This document shows positions 8,604-16,232 of a stretch of 64,000 nucleotides of DNA, in pieces (the stretch's first letter is position 1; each line of letters opens with the position of its first letter). Source of the stretch: Sulfobacillus benefaciens (GTDB lineage: Bacteria; Bacillota; Sulfobacillia; Sulfobacillales; Sulfobacillaceae); contig PXYW01000001.1 in assembly GCA_003023695.1 (NCBI GenBank), positions 5,060-69,059 on the forward strand, in the 5' to 3' direction. The translations under genes and the position numbers were made by a program. The notes below the pieces were generated by a model. It was not told the DNA's origin, made no database searches, and was given only the letters and a program-made list of their open reading frames with translations.

Positions 8604-9367
8604 AAATTCGTTTTTTGGCAACAACCATTTCGGGCGTATTAGTGCTTTCGTTGGCAGGATGCGGATCTCAGCCGACACCCTCTGCAGAGGGTGGAGGATA
8701 TTTACAAGGCGCTGTGGAGCACTATCAGCAGGTTCCGGATAATTTGGAACAGGCAGCCCGGGATGGAGAGACTGCCGTCTTGGACGATCCGACCAACACC
8801 AACGGATATGTGGCTTTGGCTAATACGTTTTTGCACTTGCGCCAACCAATGGTGGCTGCTTGGGAACTGAAAACCGCGACCAATTTAAAGCCCCATGACT
8901 CGATGTTGTGGAACGACTTGGGCATGTTGTACTGGAGCGTAGGACAATCGAAACTAGCGAATGCAGCATGGAGACAAGCGGTTAAGCAAAACGCGGGTAA
9001 TTGGATGGCATGGGATGGCTTAGCCAAGGTGGCCATGTCACAAGCCCACTGGTCTCTGGCTACTGCCGATTTGGACCAGAGTCTTTTGGTAGGAGGAAGT
9101 CAAGGCCCAACTTTAGATTTCTTGGGACAAGAAGCGATGTCTTTGGGGGATTGGCAGAGCGCCGCCACCTATTTTCAGGACACTATTCAAACGACTCCCC
9201 AGTGGTGGCAAGGCTATTATGACTTGGCTCGGGTGGATTTGCACTGGGGCGAGATCAACCTAGCCGAAAGCAATCTGCATGCGGCGCTTAATGTGTACCC
9301 CGGTAGCGGCAAATCTTGGCTGTTGCTGCAGAGTCTTCCCCAACCGGTGGCAGCCAATGGTAATTAA
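8600..9367 (+). CDS. TPR-repeat lipoprotein
   Basis: About 255 residues with a lipoprotein signal peptide ending in LSLAGC, so it would be anchored on the outer face of the membrane. The mature part is a run of helical repeats of TPR type, for example NTNGYVALANTFLHLRQ, DSMLWNDLGMLYWSVGQ and WMAWDGLAKVAMSQAH, each about 34 residues. Such proteins usually act as binding scaffolds; the partner is unknown. ATG 8600 is taken because it overlaps the nudix stop as ATGA; ATG at 8594 is the alternative. hflX starts 10 bases after its stop. Confidence 0.78.
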   Translation: MKIRFLATTISGVLVLSLAGCGSQPTPSAEGGGYLQGAVEHYQQVPDNLEQAARDGETAVLDDPTNTNGYVALANTFLHLRQPMVAAWELKTATNLKPHDSMLWNDLGMLYWSVGQSKLANAAWRQAVKQNAGNWMAWDGLAKVAMSQAHWSLATADLDQSLLVGGSQGPTLDFLGQEAMSLGDWQSAATYFQDTIQTTPQWWQGYYDLARVDLHWGEINLAESNLHAALNVYPGSGKSWLLLQSLPQPVAANGN

Positions 9368-9377
9368 GGGAGGGTTT

Positions 9378-10619
9378 ATGCCAGATCGGGCAATTTTAGT
9401 GTCGGTGATGGACAGGCGGCATCCTGTCGATCGTAATCAGGTACAGGAAACCGCTGGATTGGTGGCAGCTGCCGGGGGCCTGGTGGTGGATTACGAATCT
9501 CAACAACGATCAGATCTGCGTCGAGGACTCGGCAAAGGGGCATTGGAGCGATTAAACCAAAAAGTTCGTGACCAATCAGCCAATTTGGTGGTTTCCGATA
9601 TCGATTTGTCGCCGTCAATGGCTGCCCACTGGGCAGCGGCTTTGCCGTCCGAGACTCGAGTTGTGGACCGGACTCAAGTCATATTGGATATTTTTGCACG
9701 ACGGGCAACGTCTCGAGAGGGTAAACTGCAGGTCGAATTAGCACAGCTTCGATATCTATTGCCTCGCTTGTCTGCCCTAGGCACTCATCCCGATCGTGCT
9801 GGCGGGGGAATAGGAACCCGAGGGCCTGGCGAAACGGCGTTAGAATTAGATCGCCGCCGCATTAGGACGCGAATCCAAGTTCTTCAAGACGCGCTCAACC
9901 GGGTTAGTGCAGCGCGTCAAACACGGCGCCAAAAGCGCCACGACAGGGAAATCCCGGTGGTGGCTTTGGTGGGGTATACCAATGTTGGCAAATCGACTCT
10001 GTTTAATCGATTGACCGGTGATGTGTCCGTTGCAGCCGATGCCTTGTTTGTGACCCTGGATCCAACGGTTCGAAAAGTGGTAGTGCCAAATTTTGGTCCG
10101 GCCCTGATATTTGATACCGTGGGGTTTGTCGACCGCTTGCCGCACACTTTGGTGACCGCTTTTCATGCGACATTGGACGAAGTACGCGAGGCTAATTTGC
10201 TTCTCGAGGTGGTAGACGGCAGCGATCCCCATCTAGAGCAGCACCGTCAAGCCACGGAACATGTGCTTCAGGAAGTTGGAGCGGGAGAGCTGCCGAGACT
10301 GGTCGTCTATACGCAATCTGATAAGGTGCCTGTGGCGCAAAGAGGGTCAGGCCAGCTTTGGGTGTCAGCAGTTACAGATGAGGGGATCGATGAACTGCGA
10401 CATGCATTAGGGCAAAACTTGAGCGCATGGCGGCAAAAACTCACGGTGTTTGCCCCATGGAGCGATTCGGAGCTATGGGCGGCTGTGTCCCGGGATGCAA
10501 CCATTTTGCAGCGCCACGATGGGGGAAATGGGGCCACCCTGACTATTTTGGTTCCACCAGCGCGTGTCGCGTATTTCAATGGATATTGCACCCTGGACAG
10601 CAGTGGCAGTGAATGCTAA
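9378..10619 (+). CDS. hflX: Ribosome-associated GTPase HflX
   Basis: HflX binds the 50S subunit and splits or rescues stalled ribosomes. The 413-residue protein has the glycine-rich HflX linker GGGIGTRGPGETALE, the P-loop GYTNVGKST, switch region TLDPT and DTVGF. The G4 motif, normally NKxD, reads TQSD in VVYTQSDKV, so two guanine-recognition residues are changed. Start ATG 9378 follows AAGGGAGGG; the open frame extends further upstream but lacks a site there. It follows the TPR lipoprotein after 10 bases and precedes miaB. Confidence 0.93.
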   Translation: MPDRAILVSVMDRRHPVDRNQVQETAGLVAAAGGLVVDYESQQRSDLRRGLGKGALERLNQKVRDQSANLVVSDIDLSPSMAAHWAAALPSETRVVDRTQVILDIFARRATSREGKLQVELAQLRYLLPRLSALGTHPDRAGGGIGTRGPGETALELDRRRIRTRIQVLQDALNRVSAARQTRRQKRHDREIPVVALVGYTNVGKSTLFNRLTGDVSVAADALFVTLDPTVRKVVVPNFGPALIFDTVGFVDRLPHTLVTAFHATLDEVREANLLLEVVDGSDPHLEQHRQATEHVLQEVGAGELPRLVVYTQSDKVPVAQRGSGQLWVSAVTDEGIDELRHALGQNLSAWRQKLTVFAPWSDSELWAAVSRDATILQRHDGGNGATLTILVPPARVAYFNGYCTLDSSGSEC

Positions 10620-10713
10620 CTCGACTAACAAGTGCCGTAGGAACGGTCGTTGCCGTCGTGGTAAGATAGAGCGGTTATATAGCGACCAGGGAACACGTGA
10701 AGGGGGGATGGAG

Positions 10714-12099
10714 ATGCCAGAAAAATATTTCATTAAAACTTATGGCTGTCAAATGAATGAGAGGGATACGGAGATTATGGCCGGCCAATTAGATGAGTTG
10801 GGATATTCCCCGACGCAAAACGACCATGATGCAGACCTAATCATCATTAACACCTGTGCAGTCCGGGGCAGTGCTGAACAGCATGCTTTTGGTTATATTG
10901 GTCAGTTGAAACAACTTAAAGAGCAGCATCCCGATCTCAAGTTGGCGGTGGCTGGATGTATGGCGCAAGAGCCAGGCACTGTAGCCTGGATCAAGCGCTA
11001 CGCTCCTCATGTGGATCTGGTGTTTGGCACGCACAACTTGCATCAACTGCCGAAACTTTTGGAAGAAGCCGACGAACACCAAGAGACTTTGGTTGACGTA
11101 TGGAAGACCGCAGGCGATGTCGTGGAGCATCTTCCTTCTCACCGCAACGATGGGGTGCGTGCATTTGTCAACATTATCTATGGGTGCGACAAGTTCTGTA
11201 CTTATTGCATTGTGCCTTTTACCAGGGGCAAGGAGCGGTCACGGAATATAGGTCCCATCTTTGAGGAAGTCAAGGCGTTAGCGCAAGAGGGCTATCAAGA
11301 TATCACTGTTTTGGGACAAAATGTGAATTCCTATGGGCACGACCTAGACCCTCAGGTTGATTTGGCTGACTTGTTGCAAACGCTGGAGCAAATTGAAGGA
11401 GTGCGCTGGCTTCGGTATACTACATCCCATCCTCGGGATTTTAGCCAGCGGTTGATTGACACGATTGCGGCAAGCAACAAAATTACTCATCATGTCCACT
11501 TGCCGGTACAGTCAGGATCTAGTGGGATATTAAAGCGCATGAACCGCAAATATACCAAAGAGCAATATTTGGACCTAATTGACCGTGTGAAACACGCGAT
11601 TGATGACGTGTCTTTGACGACGGATATCATTGTGGGATTCCCTGGAGAAAGTGAAGCGGATTTTGCCGAAACGCTGGATTTAGTGAAAACTGTGCGTTAC
11701 GATGCCGCCTTTACTTTTCTCTATTCGCCGCGTGAAGGGACTCCTGCTGCCCGTTGGGAAGGACGGGATCCGGTACCCAATCCGGTCAAGAAAGAACGGT
11801 TGAATCGATTGATGGAGCTGCAATATCAAATTAGTTGGGAAGCGAACCAGAAATTGCTGGGACGGACCGAAATAGTGCTGATTGAAGGTTTGAGCCGAAA
11901 GGATCCCAATGTTTGGGCGGGACGCACTCAGTCTAACAAAGTGGTGTTGGTGAACCGGGACCCTCAGCAGGATCTCATCGACCGTTTCGTTCCGGTGCGG
12001 ATTGAGACCGCAAAAACCTTTTATCTGGGCGGAGTCCAGGTGGGAGCTCCGCTGTCTGGACCGGTGCCGCGGCGCCGGGTGGAATTGCCGCTGCTATAA
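10714..12099 (+). CDS. miaB: tRNA-2-methylthio-N6-dimethylallyladenosine synthase
   Basis: MiaB adds a methylthio group to i6A37 of tRNAs, using two 4Fe-4S clusters and SAM. The 461 residues begin with the UPF0004 domain, whose three cysteines are in KTYGCQMN, INTCAVR and VAGCMAQ. The radical SAM motif is YGCDKFCTYCIVPFTRG, and a TRAM domain ends the protein (RTEIVLIEG and on). The ATG at 10714 is used because AAGGGGGG lies 6 bases upstream; ATG 10708 touches that site. MiaB rather than MtaB or RimO is favoured by the MNERD and IVPFTRGKERSR sequences. Confidence 0.94.
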   Translation: MPEKYFIKTYGCQMNERDTEIMAGQLDELGYSPTQNDHDADLIIINTCAVRGSAEQHAFGYIGQLKQLKEQHPDLKLAVAGCMAQEPGTVAWIKRYAPHVDLVFGTHNLHQLPKLLEEADEHQETLVDVWKTAGDVVEHLPSHRNDGVRAFVNIIYGCDKFCTYCIVPFTRGKERSRNIGPIFEEVKALAQEGYQDITVLGQNVNSYGHDLDPQVDLADLLQTLEQIEGVRWLRYTTSHPRDFSQRLIDTIAASNKITHHVHLPVQSGSSGILKRMNRKYTKEQYLDLIDRVKHAIDDVSLTTDIIVGFPGESEADFAETLDLVKTVRYDAAFTFLYSPREGTPAARWEGRDPVPNPVKKERLNRLMELQYQISWEANQKLLGRTEIVLIEGLSRKDPNVWAGRTQSNKVVLVNRDPQQDLIDRFVPVRIETAKTFYLGGVQVGAPLSGPVPRRRVELPLL

Positions 12100-12133
12100 A
12101 AATCCGGCCGCGGCTAAAAGAGGATGATTGCGC

Positions 12134-12436
12134 ATGAGCTTGACGTTGGTGCATGTGCTGTTCGTAGTCATTATGACTACAATTGGGGCGTCTTTTGGGC
12201 GGTTTATTCGCAATCGCTCAAAACGTCTTTTGTATCTCAAAGAGACCGTACGAGCCGTTCTTTTTCTACTGGGGACGTTGGCCGTGGTGTGGTATCTCGC
12301 AGGCACCCACGCTTCGGGGGTGGCCAAAGCTGGATTGGCGGGGTTATACATTGGCTTGGTCTATGGGTTGATTGCCTCAGATCCTCGGCCCCGCAATACT
12401 TCACCGCCGAAAGACATGGTGCCGCCAAAAAAATAG
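12134..12436 (+). CDS. Small membrane protein, unknown function
   Basis: About 100 residues with three likely membrane segments: VHVLFVVIMTTIGASFG near the start, VLFLLGTLAVVWYLAGT in the middle and AGLAGLYIGLVYGLIAS near the end, with a basic loop (RNRSKRLLYLK) after the first. The tail PPKDMVPPKK is hydrophilic. I do not recognise a family. ATG 12134 or TTG 12128 could start it; AGAGGA is upstream. It may be co-transcribed with miaB. Confidence 0.6.
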   Translation: MSLTLVHVLFVVIMTTIGASFGRFIRNRSKRLLYLKETVRAVLFLLGTLAVVWYLAGTHASGVAKAGLAGLYIGLVYGLIASDPRPRNTSPPKDMVPPKK

Positions 12437-12463
12437 CCCCCTCGGGAACTCTAGCGAGGGGGC
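12436..12463 (-). terminator. Terminator of the minus-strand GH18-like gene
   Basis: GCCCCCTCG pairs with CGAGGGGGC around a 10-base loop. Read on the minus strand the stem is followed by TATTTTTTTGG, a clear U-tract, so it ends transcripts from the 13631-12471 gene. It also overlaps the stop codon of the plus-strand membrane protein gene and could stop that transcript weakly. Confidence 0.85.
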
Positions 12464-12470
12464 CTATGCG

Positions 12471-13631
12471 TTACTTTGTCGCACTTTGGGGACTGGTTTT
12501 ATTGCTTGGCGTTTTGAGCGCTTTGGCCACGACATTCCACCACTTGGCATCTTCGTAGCCAATCCGCCAAAACGCGACGCCAGCCAGGTGATATTTCTCG
12601 GCCAGTTGGATGCGGTCTTTAGCACCCCGATCATTGACGAACCAGATAATGTGTTTTACCCCACCCGATGTGTAGGTATCGTAAGCCTCTTTGTAAGTCG
12701 GATTCCACACATAGGCGCCATACTTGTGCTGGTACATTACTTTTAACGGAATTGTGATGGCCTTCGTGGATCCGGCTGTCCATAAATATCCGTAGTTAGC
12801 GATCCCTAAGTACAACTTGGACGGGGATACTCCGGCTGAGATCGCGCGAGAAATGCTTTGGGAGACCCAAGAGTATGGACTCACCGGTCCCGGGGCAGTG
12901 CCATTGCTATGCAGGTCGTAAGCCATAAGCACCATGGCATTGACCACTTTATCCAATGCGCTGTAGTTGTAGGCGGAAGCCGGACCATTCGCATTGCTCA
13001 GTGGAACCACCGACATGGAGATGAACTTGCCTTTGGGCATAGCGACTTTAAGATCGTTCATGAATTTCACTAACAGCGGAGCGTCGGTGGGCTTTAACAT
13101 TTGAAAGTCAATGTTCACCCCGGCGTAATTATGCGCAGTCACCAAATGCACAATATTGCTAACCGCTGTGTGACGGGTTGCAGAGGTTGCAAGCATGCCA
13201 TCACTTCCGGCAGCGTTGTTGAACAATGGTACCAGTGGCAAGTGCTGCTGGGCTGCGAGTTGTGGGGCATTGCCCTCAGGTTTGGAGATAATGCTGCCGG
13301 TGGCAGATACCTCATACCAAAACGGGGCCAAATAGGTGACGAGCCCTGGATGCGCCTTTAATAACTGAAATGGGTCCGGCGCCACCTTAGACATGGTGGG
13401 GTCGTAAAAAGCGATCACCTTTAGTGCGGGGCCCTTAGACTTTGGGGTTGCCGTTTTGGTTTTTGTAAGGTCCTTTGACGCTGTTTTCGCCGTTTTCCGG
13501 GTGGCATTAGTGACATGTTTTACCGGCGCCGGACTTTTTGGCGGTGGTGATCCGGTAAGGCTGCAGCCAGCCACAAACATTGCGGTGGCTCCGGCAATGG
13601 CCAGCCATTTTGCGTGGTGATTCGATACCAT
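12471..13631 (-). CDS. GH18-family lipoprotein with a changed catalytic residue
   Basis: A 386-residue protein with a lipoprotein signal ending FVAGC, a Lys/Thr/Pro-rich linker (about 25-68), then a glycoside hydrolase 18 barrel resembling spore cortex hydrolases of the YaaH/SleL kind, but without LysM domains. The beta-4 motif, usually DGVNIDFE, reads YAGVNIDFQ at 169-177, so Gln177 replaces the catalytic Glu. Other barrel features remain: MAYDLHSNGTAPGPVSP, LYLGIANYGYLW and GVAFWRIGYED. It may bind rather than cut glycan. A very good ribosome site, AAGGAGGG, precedes the ATG. Confidence 0.82.
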   Translation of the reverse strand: MVSNHHAKWLAIAGATAMFVAGCSLTGSPPPKSPAPVKHVTNATRKTAKTASKDLTKTKTATPKSKGPALKVIAFYDPTMSKVAPDPFQLLKAHPGLVTYLAPFWYEVSATGSIISKPEGNAPQLAAQQHLPLVPLFNNAAGSDGMLATSATRHTAVSNIVHLVTAHNYAGVNIDFQMLKPTDAPLLVKFMNDLKVAMPKGKFISMSVVPLSNANGPASAYNYSALDKVVNAMVLMAYDLHSNGTAPGPVSPYSWVSQSISRAISAGVSPSKLYLGIANYGYLWTAGSTKAITIPLKVMYQHKYGAYVWNPTYKEAYDTYTSGGVKHIIWFVNDRGAKDRIQLAEKYHLAGVAFWRIGYEDAKWWNVVAKALKTPSNKTSPQSATK

Positions 13632-13763
13632 AACTCGGTCCCTCCTTAAAAGCCTGATGGTCGTGTCGACAGATCATGATGACAGTGCCAAGTCATGCAT
13701 ATTATGTCTTCGACACTTGTTGTCCATACTGGAAGAGATCGGTATCGGATGGAGGCTGGATCA

Positions 13764-14261
13764 ATGCGGCGTTATGGACCCTGGTTGGGGGGATTTGTGC
13801 TGGGAGGGGCGAGTTTGGCGTGCGTAGAAGCCCTTTGGCTTGGTTGGCATGGAATTACCATTAAAGTCACTCGTTATGAATTGCAACACGATGTGGCTCC
13901 GGTGATAAACACGCTGGTAACGCCAGTGTGGCCCTCGTTACGTCGACAATTATCGTATGACATGAAGCCATTAATTGACACGCAAATTGAGCAACTTATG
14001 GCGCAAATTCGCGTTTCGGTGGACGGCGTGAGCTTTAGTATCCCCAAAAGCGCCCAGGTAAATCTGCGAAATCGTTTGGTGCCGATGGTCAATAGACAGG
14101 TGGATGCCTATCTTGATCAGCAACTCACGCCGAAGCGCATGATTGCCCCTTTGTTCCAACGGTTAACCACGGCCCCGTCTGTAGCAGTAACCATTAAAGT
14201 GGGACCGTGGCCCCTTTCAATTCAGTTTGTGCCAAGTAGTTCAAAAACCCCAAGCCGATGA
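13764..14261 (+). CDS. Membrane-anchored protein of unknown function
   Basis: About 165 residues. An N-terminal hydrophobic segment (GPWLGGFVLGGASLACVEALWL) would act as anchor, and the rest is an amphipathic, Gln- and Leu-rich external domain (for example IDTQIEQLMAQIRVSV) ending with IKVGPWPLSIQFVP. I do not recognise the family. The ATG at 13764 is preceded by GGAGG at 8 bases; two in-frame upstream ATGs (13695, 13749) lack a site. It is divergent from the GH18-like gene, with about 130 bases between the two starts. Confidence 0.6.
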   Translation: MRRYGPWLGGFVLGGASLACVEALWLGWHGITIKVTRYELQHDVAPVINTLVTPVWPSLRRQLSYDMKPLIDTQIEQLMAQIRVSVDGVSFSIPKSAQVNLRNRLVPMVNRQVDAYLDQQLTPKRMIAPLFQRLTTAPSVAVTIKVGPWPLSIQFVPSSSKTPSR

Positions 14262-14831
14262 CGGAAATCCATTTATGGAACTTGCCCCGGGTTTCGATAT
14301 AACAACACCGCATTTTGATCAGGGTTGAGGTTTGTGCTGTTAAAAGTTTACCTCAATCGTTCAGAGTTACGCGCGTTTCCTACGGCGGGATTGGCCTCGA
14401 TCTTCAAAGTTAACCCCAGCCCGTCGCTGCGGAGACACTGAAATTTAATGTATGCACCCAATCAATTTCCCGGAGCGTGCCCGTATTTGTTCCACGAAGA
14501 TACGTGAAAGATGAGGCAGGTTTCTCGACGATGCTCTACAGGGCAGTGTAAAACCGTATCCATAGGTTTTTTCAAACCCGGTGGAACTCCTGATCCGCGT
14601 CATTAATAGTGGTAATCTAAACCCGCAACCCAATGCCCTTTATAACGTTTGCGAGGATCGTCGGTAAGAGTAAAGATGTTCTCTACCCACCCCAAGTCAG
14701 GCGTTATCCAACTCAAGTTTAATACCTTCAGATGGATTTTGGCGACGGGCACCATATTGGTTTCCAGTCGTCATGCTCGTCCGCCGCCCAGGCCAGTCGT
14801 TGATTCGCATTGTCCATGGGTGATAAGGGGC
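14262..14831. other. 570 bases without a convincing gene
   Basis: Short open frames occur on both strands, but none has a ribosome site with a recognisable product, and base composition is less regular than in flanking genes. It looks like degenerate DNA at the left edge of an accessory segment. No terminal repeat, tRNA or insertion sequence end was recognised. Confidence 0.5.
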
Positions 14832-14999
14832 TTAACAGGGGCCGAGTTGGAGGATGTTCAAGCGCCGCGCTTCACGCGAGAGGAACGCGGTGAGTTGGTT
14901 GTCGTCCAGCACATCGTAGGTTTCATACCGGGGAACCCGGCATTTTTCGGAACGCCCTCGAGCGGGGCAGAATTCGACCTTGCAGCGGGCGGCTGTCAT
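14832..14999 (-). CDS. Possible small cysteine-containing protein
   Basis: A 55-residue frame beginning MTAARCKVEFCPARGRSEKC and continuing with YETYDVLDDNQLTAFLSREARRLN. An alternative ATG at 15023 adds 8 residues. Three cysteines in the first 20 residues with basic residues between them could bind metal, but I recognise no family. GAGAGAGG upstream can serve as ribosome site. It is divergent from the HTH gene at 15097, an arrangement often seen for small regulated gene pairs. The orderly C-terminal helix makes it look more coding than its neighbours, but this is a tentative call. Confidence 0.35.
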   Translation of the reverse strand: MTAARCKVEFCPARGRSEKCRVPRYETYDVLDDNQLTAFLSREARRLNILQLGPC

Positions 15000-15096
15000 G
15001 ACCTCATGCCTCTCTCTTGACATGGGACCATTAAGTTCGTATCCTGAACAGGTAAACATATAGTTACACAGACAGTTAAACAGAGGGAGCTGTGGC

Positions 15097-15456
15097 TTGA
15101 ACAAGATTGAGGAGATAGTTAAGGATCCAAGCTTAACTGTGGCGGAACGTATTCGCCGCCTACATGTCTTAGGGCTGTCGCGAACGGAAATCGCACAGCA
15201 TCTCGACAAACGATACCAACATGTTCGCAACACCTTGGTGGGTCCGGGGGCGGCCGACGCTATCGCAGCCACCAAAGCCCGGATGATGAACGATGCGAAG
15301 GCACCGGATGGAGCTTCTGATGGGTCACCACTTTCGGGCACACCAATAAACGCACCTTCGGGCAGCCAACCTGATTGGGCTCAGGAATTGCTAGCAGAAG
15401 TAAGGCAAATTCGTGACCTATTGCAACAAATTCGGGACGACCAACGTGCGATGTGA
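15097..15456 (+). CDS. Small helix-turn-helix protein
   Basis: 119 residues starting with TTG at 15097, 8 bases after AGAGGGAG. Residues about 14-46 (LTVAERIRRLHVLGLSRTEI, then AQHLDKRYQHVRNTL) form a helix-turn-helix of the kind found in resolvase and sigma region 4 relatives. A Pro/Ser/Ala-rich linker follows, then a C-terminal helix (AQELLAEVRQIRDLLQQIRD) with heptad spacing that could be a coiled coil for dimers. It is probably a DNA-binding regulator or adaptor. The next gene begins 65 bases downstream on the same strand, so they likely form a pair. Confidence 0.65.
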   Translation: MNKIEEIVKDPSLTVAERIRRLHVLGLSRTEIAQHLDKRYQHVRNTLVGPGAADAIAATKARMMNDAKAPDGASDGSPLSGTPINAPSGSQPDWAQELLAEVRQIRDLLQQIRDDQRAM

Positions 15457-15521
15457 TTGTGTCTTAGCTAAACTCACGAGACCCTCGCAAAAGCGAGTTG
15501 AGATGGATGAGGAGGAGTTAT

Positions 15522-15779
15522 GTGTTGGAAGCCATAAAAGACTTCAAGAACGCACTGTATGCCGAATTCAATCGAGCTATGGAACAAAACGCACCGTACG
15601 TCGACATCAGATCGGGGGATCTTCACCGGAATGCCGGTGGCTATCCCGGTCCAAATCACCGTATGCCGTCCTGCTGCGCGGTTATGGAGCGAGAGATGAA
15701 GGTACACGATCAAATTCTTAAGGCACCGCCGCGGGGACGTGGAGCTAGTCTAACTATTCGGTACATGCTGCCTCGGTAA
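15522..15779 (+). CDS. Small protein with DLHRxxGGYPG / LTIRYxLPR motifs, function unknown
   Basis: About 85 residues beginning with GTG 15522 behind GGAGGAG. The middle holds IRSGDLHRNAGGYPGPNHR, followed by MPSCCAVM, and the end reads GASLTIRYMLPR. From memory this motif set recurs in small proteins near restriction and other defence-type genes, but I cannot name a domain and no function is established to my knowledge. Conserved His, Arg and paired Cys suggest nucleic acid or metal binding. It follows the HTH gene and precedes the HelD-like helicase by about 450 bases. Confidence 0.6.
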   Translation: MLEAIKDFKNALYAEFNRAMEQNAPYVDIRSGDLHRNAGGYPGPNHRMPSCCAVMEREMKVHDQILKAPPRGRGASLTIRYMLPR

Positions 15780-15798
15780 AACCTTTCCGACATGTGCG

Positions 15799-15826
15799 AC
15801 GAGGACGGGCCTAGGCCTGTCCTCGC
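15799..15826 (+). terminator. Hairpin after the HTH gene pair
   Basis: CGAGGACGGGC pairs with GCCTGTCCTCG, with one G-T pair, around the 4-base loop CTAG, 20 bases after the stop codon at 15779. There is no T-run, so it may be a weak terminator or an RNA 3' end stabiliser. Confidence 0.45.
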
Positions 15827-16232
15827 CATCATCCCTACTAGAGCCCAGCTCAATCTTGCCTTGCCAAACCATACCAAGCCCCGCTATGGGTCGCCATGTA
15901 ATTGTGACGCCGGCGAAGTGCAAGATTTGGCGGACGTGATTGGTGAATTAGTTCGTCTCTTACAGCCATGGGCACTGACGATTCAGGTGGCTTTAGGATA
16001 CGTCGAGTATCCCCATGGACCAGACGATTCGGGACCATGTCAATGCGCTGTTGAGCCATGTCAAGGGAGGTTGTCCCACACGTGCCTTGACGCTTTTCGC
16101 TACCCCATCGGCCGCAAACTTTGATACACTAATTATTCTCTGCCTTTGAATAGCATTTGAATTCCGAAATACCTGTACGGCTGTTATGCCGTTGTAGAAA
16201 AGCACCATGTTCCAGAAGAGGAGAGCAAATAA
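15827..16232. other. About 400 bases without a convincing gene
   Basis: A short frame at 16016-16150 (MDQTIRDHVNALLSHVKGG and on, about 44 codons) looks like a gene fragment but has no ribosome site and no recognised family. The 90 bases before 16233 are AT-rich and may hold the promoter of the helicase gene. AGAGGAGAG is its ribosome site. Confidence 0.4.

Noticed and set aside
14649-15020. A 123-codon plus-strand frame opposite the possible Cys-rich gene.
   Set aside because: No ribosome site and irregular composition; the opposite strand reads more like a protein.
15792-16124. A 110-codon plus-strand frame between the small HTH pair and the helicase.
   Set aside because: No ribosome site, it runs through the hairpin at 15799-15826, and composition is unlike a protein.
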